The notes beneath the pieces were generated by a model. The model worked only from the letters and a program-made list of their open reading frames with translations. It did no database searches and was not told the origin of the DNA. A DNA stretch of 64,000 nucleotides from an uncultured Lachnospiraceae bacterium (lineage in GTDB: Bacteria; Bacillota; Clostridia; Lachnospirales; Lachnospiraceae): positions 1 to 64,000 of the forward strand of contig CAJUNR010000021.1 of NCBI GenBank assembly GCA_910587765.1, read 5' to 3'. Shown here one piece after another: positions 1-8,728 of this stretch. The stretch's first letter is position 1. Every line of letters begins with the position of its first letter. A program made the translations under genes and the position numbers.

Positions 1-119
1 GTTTCGTATTTTACTGTCATAATCAAGTCTAATGCCGACTGGACATCTGTAATCAATAATTCATCACTGTTCACAACTGCAATCTCTGTATTATTTTTCA
101 TTATAACTTCTGTTCTCAT
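1..119 (-). CDS. DUF4180 domain protein, N-terminal part only
   Basis: Reading leftward from the ATG at 119 gives a protein opening MRTEVIMKNNTEIAVV and continuing with ITDVQSALDLI, which I recognise as the start of DUF4180 proteins (function unknown). Only about 39 residues lie in the window. A GGAGG at 126-130, six bases upstream, supports the 119 start over the internal ATG at 101. The gene begins inside the 3' end of the TetR gene (29-base overlap, same strand), so the two are probably co-transcribed and translationally coupled. That suggests the TetR protein controls this gene. Confidence 0.7.
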   Translation of the reverse strand, partial: MRTEVIMKNNTEIAVVNSDELLITDVQSALDLIMTVKYE

Positions 120-726
120 TTTCTGCCTCCGTCAATTCTGCCGCCTGCTGTTCATACAAACTGTTAATCAAATGGTCAACCATAAAATCAAACGTTTCCA
201 TGTGACTGTGCGGAAGAATATTTTTACTTTTGATATTCATAATTAAAGAATAAATAACGGACATCGCCAAATCCGCATCAACCTTAAATTTCAAATATGG
301 TTGGCTGAAAAAAAGCTGTTGACACATATGATTGGATTCTTCGATTTTTTTTGCCTGTTCTTCTGATAATTTGTTCATTAAAATTGTAAAATCCCCAGTG
401 TCCGAATCGTACAAAAAATTGTTTTTATCATATTCTCGATAAATGAATTTTAAGGCTTCAGCAACACCATACATATCTTTGCGTTTTTCGATTACCTCCG
501 ATGCCGCATGACAAATTTGTTCCTGCACCAAACACAGCACCTCGCAAAAGAGAGCTTCTTTTGATTCAAAAAAAAGGTAAAACGTTCCCTTTGAGATGCC
601 TGCCTGTCTGCAAAGTTCATCGACACTGGTTTTTTTATAACCATACTGTGTCCAGCTCTGTTTACAGGCTTCCTGCAACCTTCTTTTAATGTTTTCTTTT
701 TCCCGTTCTGTAAAACTTCTTGCCAT
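91..726 (-). CDS. TetR/AcrR family transcriptional regulator
   Basis: This 211-residue protein has the TetR layout. An N-terminal helix-turn-helix lies at about residues 15-60 (KKTSVDELCRQAGISKGTFY, then LFFESKEALF) and is followed by an alpha-helical ligand domain that I cannot assign to an effector. The length is normal for the family. It is transcribed leftward with the overlapping DUF4180 gene, its likely target. The upstream 140 bases are AT-rich and contain no other gene, so the promoter should lie there. Autoregulation is likely from family knowledge, but I see no clean palindrome. Confidence 0.9.
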   Translation of the reverse strand: MARSFTEREKENIKRRLQEACKQSWTQYGYKKTSVDELCRQAGISKGTFYLFFESKEALFCEVLCLVQEQICHAASEVIEKRKDMYGVAEALKFIYREYDKNNFLYDSDTGDFTILMNKLSEEQAKKIEESNHMCQQLFFSQPYLKFKVDADLAMSVIYSLIMNIKSKNILPHSHMETFDFMVDHLINSLYEQQAAELTEAENENRSYNEK

Positions 727-866
727 ATAGTTTGCTCCTTTATATGACTTAAAATACTATATTGGTCATAAATATCATACACCCTATATCAGTAAACGTC
801 AAGAAATATTTTCAAAATGTGCGATCACATCAGAATAGAGATACAAGTATCACAACTTATTGAAAA

Positions 867-1211
867 TTAAGTCCCGTCATATTTTATCATCTCATCTTTC
901 AGATTACGGCATATGGTCAAAACCAGCCGTTTTTGCCTTTCTGTGCATCCTGCAAGCAAAGACCGTTCGTCTGCGCCCATGACAGGCATGCTTCTTTTCT
1001 GTACATCAACCAGCAGGTCATCTGCGGTAATCTCCATTGCATCCGCAAGCAGCAGAATTGTTTTCAGACTGGGATGTTTTTTTCCACATTCAATCCGGCA
1101 AAGGTAGTCCGGTGCGATCTCGGCTTTTTCAGCCAGTTTTTCCTGTGTCCAGTATTTTTGTCTGCGCAGTTTCCGGATACGCAGGCCGATGGCAGCGTAG
1201 TCAATTATCAT
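867..1211 (-). CDS. XRE-family helix-turn-helix regulator
   Basis: A 114-residue protein with an N-terminal Cro/C1-type helix-turn-helix at about residues 7-66 (LRIRKLRRQKYWTQEKLAEK, then DYLCRIECGKKHPSL). A short C-terminal extension has no recognised domain. The ATG at 1211 has a good GGAGGT site just upstream. It is divergent from the recombinase operon starting at 1373, with about 160 bases between them. It may regulate that operon, as such repressors often do beside recombinase genes, but this is inferred from position only. Confidence 0.88.
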   Translation of the reverse strand: MIIDYAAIGLRIRKLRRQKYWTQEKLAEKAEIAPDYLCRIECGKKHPSLKTILLLADAMEITADDLLVDVQKRSMPVMGADERSLLAGCTERQKRLVLTICRNLKDEMIKYDGT

Positions 1212-1372
1212 TTGTATACCTCCAGTAAATGTTAAGTTTGGTCCGGCGGTCAGATTTTTCTGACCGTCGGTACATGGAATTACTGAGTGTTATTTTATAA
1301 AATAATGGTAAACATTTCATTCAGAATTCAGAAGATATGCACGTTGTGTTTTTCATATAAGGGGTGATCACT

Positions 1373-3238
1373 GTGCAGGAGACAAAACATATCGGCACCG
1401 CTGCGAAAAAGTCCAGAATAAGACTGCGCTATCAGGGGATTGATCCGGACCTGCTGGAAGTGATTCCCGCAAAACCGACAGAAGATATCTATGATGATCA
1501 TATACACCGGAGAGTGGCGGTTTATGTCCGTGTTTCCACAGACGACCCGAGTCAGACTTCTTCCTATGAACTGCAGAAAAATTATTATGAAGACTATGTC
1601 AGCCGCTGTCCGAACTGGGAGCTGACCAGAATTTACGCGGACGAAGGTCTCAGCGGAACTTCCCTGCGGCACAGAGACGCCTTCAATCAGATGATCAACG
1701 ACTGTGAGGCGGGCAGGATCGATCTGATTATTACAAAAAGCGTTTCCCGCTTTTCGCGCAATATTCTCGACTGCATCGGGACCGTAAATAAACTGAAACA
1801 GCAGACTCCGCCTGTGGGCGTCCTGTTCGAGAATGAACATATTTTTACGCTGAATCAAAAGTCGGAAGTGAACCTGTCTTTTATATCAGCCATGGCGCAG
1901 GAGGAATCTCACATCAAAAGCTCCAGCATGAACCTGTCCTATGAGATGCGGTTTTCCCATGGAATTTTTCTGACTCCGCCGCTTCTGGGTTACGATCAGG
2001 ATGAGGAGGGAAATCTGATTATGAATGAAGAAGAAGCGAAGACCGTCCGTCTGATTTACTTTATGTATCTCTATGGATATTCCACTCAGCAGATTGCGGG
2101 CCAGCTGACAAAACTGGAACGTCCGACCAAAAAGGGGAACCTGAAATGGAGCAGCAGTTCCGTGCTCGGCGTCCTGCAGAACGAACGTCACTGCGGGGAA
2201 GTGCTGGCGCACAAAACATTTACGCCCAACTACCTGGATCATAAAGCGCGGAAAAACCGCGGCGACCGTAATCAATACCGGCAGGCGAATCACCATGAAG
2301 CGATCATCACGCCGGAGGACTTTGTGGCGGTACAGAGAAAGTTGAGCAATGCGAAATACGGAGGGAACGGTATCCCGCAGCTGCAGGTGATTCCGGACGG
2401 AGCGTTAAAAGGTTTTGTCATTATTAATCCGCGGTGGGCGTCTTTTACCGTGGAAGACTACCGGACAGCATCGGAAGAGACGGAAAGCAGACTGGAGGAA
2501 GCTGCCGGTGAGGTTGCAGTAAATCCGGAAGACGGCGATCCGGATCTGCGCGGCTATGAAATCGCCCGTACAGAATTTTTTAATTCGGTATCAAAGATCC
2601 GTGTGACCATTTCCATGAAAGGCATAAAGTTCGGAATGGACGCCCTGCAGAAGCTGGAAAGTACGCCGTATGTGGAATTGCTGATTCATCCCTGTCTTCA
2701 TCAGCTGGCGGTTCGCCCCAGCAGAAAAGAGGTCCGGACTTCCGTCAAATGGGCGTCGGCTGCGAATGTAAAATACCGTCCGAAAATGATTACAGGAGCC
2801 GCGTTTTTGCCGACTCTGTTTGAACTGTTCGGCTGGAATACGGAATATCGTTATCGGATCACCGGAGTACGACGCCGGAAAAACAGCGAAACCGTTCTGC
2901 TGTTTGATCTGTGTGAGACGGAAGTCCTGATACCTGCGGAGAAATTCCAGAGATTCTGTCAGGAGAACCATCTGCCGGAGCGGGAGTTCGCGCCTGTAAC
3001 ATTGACCGGTTATCGGGGAAAGGTCGTCGCGTATCCAATGCCGTGGGCGCACAGTTTCGGCAGTGAATTCTATGAGCATACGCGGGCTTCATTAAGCAGC
3101 GGCATCGACCACAAGGATCTGTGGAATGTGACGGCTCCGGGAGATCCCTATTATGGAAGCGAGCCGCAGCCGCGTTCCAGAGAGCAGATCGCGCAGAATT
3201 TAAAACAGGTTCTGCAGGAAATGGAGAAGGAGGACTGA
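1373..3238 (+). CDS. Large serine recombinase with unusual C-terminal module
   Basis: The N-terminal resolvase domain (about residues 45-195) carries the catalytic serine in YVRVSTDDPSQ and a conserved SVSRFSRNILD. It is followed by a 'Recombinase' domain (GYDQDEEGNLIMNEEEA, VLGVLQNERHCGE). The expected zinc ribbon with paired cysteines is absent. In its place, from about residue 395, is a module (VELLIHPCLHQLAVRPS ... FGWNTEYRYRITG ... LLFDLCETEV) that recurs in the next two genes. I place the start at the GTG at 1373 because AAGGGGTGAT sits directly before it; an upstream GTG at 1364 overlaps that site. It is the first gene of a five-gene operon. The chemistry should be serine-mediated DNA strand exchange; the substrate sites are unknown. 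Confidence 0.88.
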   Translation: MQETKHIGTAAKKSRIRLRYQGIDPDLLEVIPAKPTEDIYDDHIHRRVAVYVRVSTDDPSQTSSYELQKNYYEDYVSRCPNWELTRIYADEGLSGTSLRHRDAFNQMINDCEAGRIDLIITKSVSRFSRNILDCIGTVNKLKQQTPPVGVLFENEHIFTLNQKSEVNLSFISAMAQEESHIKSSSMNLSYEMRFSHGIFLTPPLLGYDQDEEGNLIMNEEEAKTVRLIYFMYLYGYSTQQIAGQLTKLERPTKKGNLKWSSSSVLGVLQNERHCGEVLAHKTFTPNYLDHKARKNRGDRNQYRQANHHEAIITPEDFVAVQRKLSNAKYGGNGIPQLQVIPDGALKGFVIINPRWASFTVEDYRTASEETESRLEEAAGEVAVNPEDGDPDLRGYEIARTEFFNSVSKIRVTISMKGIKFGMDALQKLESTPYVELLIHPCLHQLAVRPSRKEVRTSVKWASAANVKYRPKMITGAAFLPTLFELFGWNTEYRYRITGVRRRKNSETVLLFDLCETEVLIPAEKFQRFCQENHLPEREFAPVTLTGYRGKVVAYPMPWAHSFGSEFYEHTRASLSSGIDHKDLWNVTAPGDPYYGSEPQPRSREQIAQNLKQVLQEMEKED

Positions 3239-3241
3239 TCC

Positions 3242-3853
3242 ATGGAGACGGAAGAGAAGAGGATGCAGGAAGAGCCCTTCAGCTATGACGGTTATCAGGT
3301 GGTCCGCGGAGAGTTCTTTGCCCATACGTTTGAACCTTCGATTACGTTTTGCGACAGCAAAGTTTATGTAAACATGGCGTGTCTGAACCGGATGCCGGAT
3401 GTGGAATATATTCAGATCCTGATTAATCAGCAGACGAAAAAGCTGGTGGTGCGGCCCTGCAGGGAGGATGAAAAGGATTCTTTCCGATGGTGCAGCAGTA
3501 CCGGCAGGCGCAGGCCCAGACAGATCACCTGCCGGATCTTTTATGCGAAGCTGGCGGAGATGATGCGGTGGAACCCGATGTACCGCTATAAGCTTCTTGG
3601 AAAATGGATCACAGCCAACAGCGAACAGCTCTATATTTTTGACCTGACGGCCACAGAAGTATATCAGCGCATTCGGCAGGAAGGAGGGAAAGTCAAGAAC
3701 AGCCGTACGCCGGTCTTTCCTTCGGAATGGCAGAATCAATTTGGCCTGCCGGTGGAGGAACACCGCAGACAGCTGCAGATCAATATATTTGACGGCTATA
3801 CTGTTTTTGGAATAAAAGATGCCGGCATTCAGGAAAGAGGTGACCACGAATGA
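3242..3853 (+). CDS. Recombinase-module paralogue, 203 aa
   Basis: No catalytic domain is recognisable. Residues about 15-150 align by eye with the recombinase C-terminus and with the next protein: YIQILINQQTKKLVVRPC, then FRWCSS, then MRWNPMYRYKLLG, then YIFDLTATEV. It begins four bases after the recombinase stop with GGAGG upstream, and its end overlaps the next start in ATGA form, so it is clearly co-translated. I infer a DNA-binding or accessory role for the recombinase, possibly a directionality or synapsis factor. The sequence itself shows only shared ancestry of the module. Confidence 0.75.
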   Translation: METEEKRMQEEPFSYDGYQVVRGEFFAHTFEPSITFCDSKVYVNMACLNRMPDVEYIQILINQQTKKLVVRPCREDEKDSFRWCSSTGRRRPRQITCRIFYAKLAEMMRWNPMYRYKLLGKWITANSEQLYIFDLTATEVYQRIRQEGGKVKNSRTPVFPSEWQNQFGLPVEEHRRQLQINIFDGYTVFGIKDAGIQERGDHE

Positions 3854-4227
3854 AGAACGATGTCTCGAATGCGCCCATGATCGTCATTGACCGTAAAAAC
3901 AGCCGGATACGGATTCACAGGAATACGCTCCGGCTGCTGGGAGATCCGGAATACATCCAGCTTCTGGTAAATCCCGGGCGGCATGCTCTTGCCATTTTGC
4001 CCAGTCAAAAATTGAAAACCGCCCATGCAGTCCGCTGGGACCGGATTGCAGAAAACCAGTGCTGTGAATTATACAGTAAAATTCTGGTATATCAGCTTGG
4101 CAGTATCTGTCCGGGTTGGAAGCAGGATGGCAAATACCGGCTGTATGGAGCCTGTGTTTCGGGCGGGCCGCTGATCCGGTTCGACCTGTCTTCCGCGCAG
4201 GAAATGAGAAAGGAAGTGACGGTATGA
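3850..4227 (+). CDS. Recombinase-module paralogue, 125 aa
   Basis: Almost the whole protein is one copy of the module seen in the two preceding genes: YIQLLVNPGRHALAILPS, then VRWDRI, then KYRLYG, then IRFDLSSAQEM. It lacks any resolvase domain, so it appears to be the minimal form of the module. Both ends overlap neighbouring genes by four bases (ATGA), which implies fixed stoichiometry with the recombinase and the ParB-like protein. Function is unknown. Confidence 0.72.
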   Translation: MKNDVSNAPMIVIDRKNSRIRIHRNTLRLLGDPEYIQLLVNPGRHALAILPSQKLKTAHAVRWDRIAENQCCELYSKILVYQLGSICPGWKQDGKYRLYGACVSGGPLIRFDLSSAQEMRKEVTV

Positions 4228-5138
4228 CAGATGAAACGGGTATGCTCAAAACAGATCCGGAATTCCGCCGCCTGATCTTTCCGTTAAGCCGCAAGGAATA
4301 CGCGGCATTGGAGGATCGGATTCTGCAGGATGGCTGCAGTCATCCGGTTACAGTCTGGTATGGTTATATCATCCGGGGATTTGAAATATATGAGATCTGC
4401 ACGATGCGTCATCTTGCGTTTGAGATCAAACATATCAATTTCCGTGTCAGAGAAGAAGTCATTTCCATGATCTGCCGGGAAGAATTAAGCAGCAGATGCC
4501 TGCCGGAAAGTCAGCGCCGCTATTTGATCGGAAAACGACACAACGCGGATATTGTAATCGGAGCGCACAATGCTGCCGGTACGGATCAGTTCAGGGAGCG
4601 TATCCGCAGAGAGCTTTCCAAAAGCAAAAAGCTGTATGAGAGCAGCGCGGGTCTGACAAAGCAGAGGCTTGCGGGAGAATATCATCTAAGTCTTTGTTCG
4701 GTCGCAAGATATGCGGCCTATGCCCGGGGAATCGATCACATTGCTTCCGTAAAACCAGAGATGGCGGATCAGATTCTGTCCGGCGGGAGGAAAGCGTCCA
4801 TGGAAACCGTGATCGCCTGCTGCGGAACAGAGGAGCATGAAATGATAAAACGGCTGACCGTATCCGGAGAAAACAGGAATACAAAAAAATCCGGAGGTTC
4901 AGAAAAAGAAATGATAACAGGGACGACGATTAAGGACATGCCGGCTTTTGATCCGGATGCGGAGATCAACAGTCTCGCGCTGACGATTCCGTCATGGGTC
5001 CGTTCGATCGATCGTACCCGATCAACCGTGAAATTTTCTCTGCTGACATCCGGGGGAAGGGACCGGTTGGAACAGGAACTGTATCGATTACAGGAAGCGG
5101 CGGAAATGATGGCGCGCGCTTTGAAGGAGGTGCAGTGA
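4224..5138 (+). CDS. ParB-like protein (ParB N-terminal fold plus HTH)
   Basis: About 304 residues. Residues 10-110 resemble the ParB/Spo0J N-terminal domain (LEDRILQDGCSHPVTVWYG, then ESQRRYLIGKRHN), but the usual DGHNR-like turn reads RGFEIYEI, so nucleotide binding is uncertain. A helix-turn-helix follows (KQRLAGEYHLSLCSVARYAA). The C-terminal 60 residues carry a helical tail (LEQELYRLQEAAEMMARAL) that could dimerise. The start at 4224 overlaps the previous stop. A ParB-like protein in a recombinase operon suggests DNA-site binding or partition of a formerly mobile element, which is inference. Confidence 0.75.
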   Translation: MTDETGMLKTDPEFRRLIFPLSRKEYAALEDRILQDGCSHPVTVWYGYIIRGFEIYEICTMRHLAFEIKHINFRVREEVISMICREELSSRCLPESQRRYLIGKRHNADIVIGAHNAAGTDQFRERIRRELSKSKKLYESSAGLTKQRLAGEYHLSLCSVARYAAYARGIDHIASVKPEMADQILSGGRKASMETVIACCGTEEHEMIKRLTVSGENRNTKKSGGSEKEMITGTTIKDMPAFDPDAEINSLALTIPSWVRSIDRTRSTVKFSLLTSGGRDRLEQELYRLQEAAEMMARALKEVQ

Positions 5139-5139
5139 T

Positions 5140-5931
5140 ATGGACGTCAATCCGTATGTGCCGGATGTTCACTTTGAACAGATCCCCATTAAAAATCTGG
5201 TTTCCAATCAGGACTACCAGCGGCATCTTTCCAAAGAACATATCCGCAGAGCGGCGGAGCATTTTAACCTCTGTCAGATCAATCCGGTAAAGGTCAGCCG
5301 ACGGGACGGGATCAATTATGTGTTCAACGGACAGCATACCATCGAGATCGTGGCGCTGGTCTCCGGCTCCCGGGATACCCCGGTGTGGTGTATGGTATAT
5401 GACGAACTGGAGTATGAACAGGAGGCGGATATCTTTGCCAACCAGCAGAAATTTGTCAAAAAGCTGCTGCCTTATGAAATCTTTCTGGCGAATATTGAGG
5501 CCGGAAACGACGAACAGCTGATCATCAAGGCGCTGGTGGAATCCTTTGATCTGCGTATCTGCGGGCACAGCAGGCCGGGCTGCATCTGCTGTGTCGCGAC
5601 GTTGGAGGAGCTGTACCGTAAATATGGGTATGAGATTCTTGAGCGCAGCCTGCGCCTGTGCATCGCCGCCTGGGAGGGGGAGGCAGATTCCCTGACCAGC
5701 AATATCCTTCGGGGAATCGCCCGCCTGGCGGCTGCCTACGGAGACAGCCTGAAAGACGATATGTTCGCGGAGAAGGTAGGCCGTTCTTCTCCCAGAGAGA
5801 TCAGCCGTACGGCCAGAGAACGTAAGGCCGGTTCCATCGGATATTCGGAGGCCATGCTGACGCTCTATAATAAAAAGAGCAGCTCCAGAGGCACCTTAAA
5901 ATGGGCGGAGCTTTACAGGGCGGACGGGTGA
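5140..5931 (+). CDS. ParB-like protein, DUF6551-like
   Basis: 263 residues beginning with a ParB-like N-terminal domain: FEQIPIKNLVSNQDYQR, then YVFNGQHTIEIVALVSGS. The NGQHT motif is typical of the DUF6551 group of ParB-like proteins. The C-terminal half is helical with no assigned function and contains a cysteine-rich stretch (CGHSRPGCICC). GGAGGTG lies just before the ATG and the gap to the previous stop is one base. It is the last gene of the recombinase operon. Two different ParB-like proteins in one operon is unusual. Confidence 0.7.
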   Translation: MDVNPYVPDVHFEQIPIKNLVSNQDYQRHLSKEHIRRAAEHFNLCQINPVKVSRRDGINYVFNGQHTIEIVALVSGSRDTPVWCMVYDELEYEQEADIFANQQKFVKKLLPYEIFLANIEAGNDEQLIIKALVESFDLRICGHSRPGCICCVATLEELYRKYGYEILERSLRLCIAAWEGEADSLTSNILRGIARLAAAYGDSLKDDMFAEKVGRSSPREISRTARERKAGSIGYSEAMLTLYNKKSSSRGTLKWAELYRADG

Positions 5932-5949
5932 CCGGTATGATCACACGGA

Positions 5950-7100
5950 CCGCCGCAGTCAGCCAAGTGCGAAGGGTTCGATGCGGCAGGAATGTGTTTT
6001 GGGAGAAAAAGCAGATCTGCATAACCCTTTCCGGCCGGCGTTTTCCTGATGCGCTTTTTCAATTCCGGATGCAACGGCTGCTTCGTCGCAGTCCCAAAGG
6101 CGGCGAAGCAGCTGCTCCGATTCTTTTACAGCAGAAACCAGCTCATTCCAGCCGATTATGCGGACGGCATTTAAAAACTCGTTACTGACTTCCTTGTTGG
6201 GAATGTATACTTCCTTTTTTGAAAAATTGTATGCCAGATAGCCCAAATGAATCAACAATGTTAATACGTCGTCTGCGGTATGAAATGTTTTCATGTCGTT
6301 TGTAAAACTTCCGGTATTGATTTCTATGCGGCTGCCGGAAATCATCTGTACAACTTTATCTTTCAGACCGTCATAATTCATCTGAATATATATTTTCAGA
6401 GCTTCGAAAGTCTCGGTTTGATTCCAGTAGTTGTCGAAAACATGATTGGTCAGACATTCCACCACGGATTTGGGGCTGTATATGGAAGAAATCCCTTCAA
6501 AAGAATCCCCGTCAGATAAGCCAGACTGATGTACGGCTTATCTTTGAACCAACCGCGCAAAAAGTCCAGATAAAGCTGCCAGTCCTTTTCTGAAATGTCA
6601 GATTCCCGGAAAATACAGTCCCACTCATCAATGAGAATGATAAAAGTCCGATCCGTGGAAAGAAAGATATCATACATGGTCTCTGCCGCATCAGCGGGAT
6701 CCGTGTAAGCCACATCGGAAAATTTTTTTGTCAGCTCATGACATATTCGGATATTCATGTTCTGAATCATCTGCCTGATATCGATCGCTTTATGGTAGAA
6801 ATCCTGCATGTTAATCAGAACAACTTCATAGCGGTTGCGATATTTGTCATAAAAGGGATCTGCTGCGATCTTCAGATTAAGAAATAATGGATCGCTGTCT
6901 GTTTCAGAATGATAATAGGCGGACAGCATCTTGATGGTCATTGATTTTCCAAATCTTCTGGGGCGGCTGACACAGACATATTTCTGTTCCGTGTCAATTA
7001 CCTGATTTAAAAGTGCGATCATCTTTGTTTTGTCCACGTAAATTTCGGATTGAATGCTTTCCTGAAATCCTTTTGTAGTGACATTCAGAAATCTTCCCAT
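5950..7100 (-). pseudogene. Decayed AAA-ATPase_like/PDDEXK gene (two deletions)
   Basis: The 5' part encodes an AAA-ATPase_like (PF09820-type) N-terminus: YVDKTKMIALLN, Walker A-like SRPRRFGKSMT, Walker B-like IILIDEWD. Right after the family motif LTGIL the frame breaks near 6480. The other frame resumes with IYSPKSVVECL and NYWNQTETFEALK, so about 60-70 residues are deleted with a frameshift. A second break near 6035 joins the C-terminal PDDEXK nuclease block (GKGYADLLFLPKH) in yet another frame. The start is the ATG at 7100 with AAAGGAG upstream. It cannot make the full protein. The intact family is often annotated 'AAA family ATPase'; its function is unproven. Confidence 0.8.
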
Positions 7101-7169
7101 AATCAATCTCCTTTAAATGGCATAAAGATTCCTTTTTCTGTCGGACAGATAGTCAAAGATGGTTTTAAA

Positions 7170-7249
7170 CCGGTCACATTTGAGCAAAAATGCAATCGTT
7201 TCCGTATGATGTTCCTATTATAACAGGAACATCATACAACGTAAAGGAA
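7170..7249 (-). promoter_or_regulatory. Leftward promoter embedded in a 13-bp inverted repeat
   Basis: Arms GTATGATGTTCCT (7204-7216) and AGGAACATCATAC (7225-7237) are perfectly complementary. The minus-strand -10 TATAAT lies between and over them, with TTTACG 17 bases upstream as a -35. This looks like an operator over the promoter of the decayed ATPase gene. Confidence 0.5.
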
Positions 7250-7344
7250 AAGTGCGGCGGATAAAATAAACGGGCAGGCGCCGCAGGCCATTCGAAATAT
7301 CTGGCCTGCGGCACCTTGTAACACATATTTAAAGGAAATGTTCA

Positions 7345-7525
7345 TGGTCAGTCCGGCGTACAGATACAGATCATGTTTTACCAGATCGTTGTTGTGGAAG
7401 GTTACATAACTGGTCTGCGCCTGCAGCTTGAGATCGCCGATCCATAGACGCCGGTCTCTCTTCGGTCTGTCTTCGTATCCCTTCTGCATACACCCCTGCA
7501 TGGTCTTCAGCGCGATCCGATCCAT
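7345..7525 (-). pseudogene. Remnant of alpha-L-rhamnosidase-like (GH78) gene
   Basis: Reading leftward, one frame gives ALKTMQGCMQKGYEDRPKRD followed by RRLWIGDLKLQAQTSYVTF and NNDLVKHDLYLYAG. This matches the EDGPKRDRRLWLGDLRLQA-type block I know from GH78 alpha-L-rhamnosidases. Only this roughly 60-residue stretch is recognisable, with no start and no remaining catalytic domain. It abuts the AraC remnant on the other strand, so two truncated genes have been joined near 7520. The assignment rests on one motif. Confidence 0.5.
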
Positions 7526-8295
7526 CTTTATGAAGTGGTTTATGTCCTTTCCGGGCGCTGCGTGCAGGCGGTAGGGCTGGACACCCATCAGTTTCATGAA
7601 GGGGACGTGATCTTTATCTCGCCGGATACCTTTCATACGATGGAAGTTTTTGACGACAGCAGCATGATCCTGAATATTCTGCTACGGCGCAGTACCTTTC
7701 ATGATATGTTTGCGCCTTTCACCTTTGGAAATGACCTGTTGAGCGAGTTTTTTCCAGCGGGCTGTACGCATCGGGACAGTTTCAGTATATGGCGTTTCAC
7801 TACGGGGATGATCCGGTGCTGAAAGAAGAGATGCTGAAGATGTGTGAAGAATGGATGAACCACGACCGCTATACGGATCAGCTTCTGGTGGGGATCCTGA
7901 CCATGGTGTTTGCCTATCTGATGCGGCACTATTCCGACACACTGGAGACGTCCGTCTCATACCGTGCGGCCGTGCCGGATGATTTCCTGATCATGAACTT
8001 CATGCAGGAAAATCTGAAGGATGTCAGCCTGGCTGCGGTGGCGGAGCATTGTAATTTTTCCGTATCCTGCTGCTCCCGCCTGATCAAGGCGTCCACCGGC
8101 GTGAGCTTCCACGACTGGAAACGGACGCTTCGCCTGAGAAAAGCGGCTCATCTGCTTTTGAGTACGAATTACACCGTCGCCCAGATCAGCGATTCGGTTG
8201 GTTACGCCAACCCGGAATCCTTCATCCGGACGTTTAAGAAAGAATACCACCTGAGCCCGTCGGAATATCGGAAGAGTAAGAACCGGCTGATATAG
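7515..8295 (+). pseudogene. Frameshifted AraC-family regulator
   Basis: The first part encodes a cupin-like N-terminus (VVYVLSGRCVQAV, then HEGDVIFISPDTFHTME) without a good start codon. The frame breaks at the T6 run 7748-7753; adding one base joins LLSEFF to SGLYASGQFQYMAFHYG. The second frame carries an intact AraC DNA-binding domain to 8295 (LAAVAEHCNFSVSCCSRLI, then QISDSVGYANPESFIRTFKK, then SPSEYRKSK). The N-terminus is cut off where rhamnosidase-like sequence begins. The C-terminal half could still be translated from the ATG at 7789, but there is no clear ribosome site. Confidence 0.8.
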
Positions 8296-8329
8296 CCGGA
8301 CGCGCAGAAACACGGGTTCTGCAAATGTT

Positions 8330-8728
8330 TTATATATCGTTGCTCCGCGCTTTCAGGTGAAGCAACATCATGATCACAAAGCCAAGCCCCATTACCACAT
8401 AGGTCCAGACCATATCCTTGTGAGTGGCGTCATAGGCGATGATACTGAAGAGAAATGCCCAGAAAAATGAAAGAAGCCCGCCGACGATCCAGAAACCAAA
8501 TCGGGTGTGCTGCACCCAGAACAGGAACAAGAGAACAACAATTCCGACCAGAAGCGAGAGCGCAGGATGAAGATGAAGCAGCATATTTGCCGCGATGCCG
8601 GATAGAACGGCAAAGAATATGCTGTCGAACAGGATAATATGTCCAAAAAACATGCCGACGACGGTCAGTACCAGACCGATCAGCAGGCTGAAAGCCAGTA
8701 AAAGTCCCCCTGAAAATAAAGCAGCCAT
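8330..8728 (-). CDS. Small multi-pass membrane protein, unknown
   Basis: 132 residues, almost entirely hydrophobic, with about five predicted membrane segments (e.g. LLLAFSLLIGLVLTVVGMFF and ALSLLVGIVVLLFLFWV) and a short basic cytoplasmic tail (HLKARSND). The ATG at 8728 is chosen because GGAGG stands nine bases upstream; a longer reading frame to 8779 lacks one. I do not recognise the family. It is convergent with the AraC remnant and stands alone. Confidence 0.7.
   Translation of the reverse strand: MAALFSGGLLLAFSLLIGLVLTVVGMFFGHIILFDSIFFAVLSGIAANMLLHLHPALSLLVGIVVLLFLFWVQHTRFGFWIVGGLLSFFWAFLFSIIAYDATHKDMVWTYVVMGLGFVIMMLLHLKARSNDI

Noticed and set aside
5901..6188. A 95-codon rightward frame at the end of the ParB-like operon
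   Set aside because: It is antisense to the decayed ATPase and begins inside the last operon gene.
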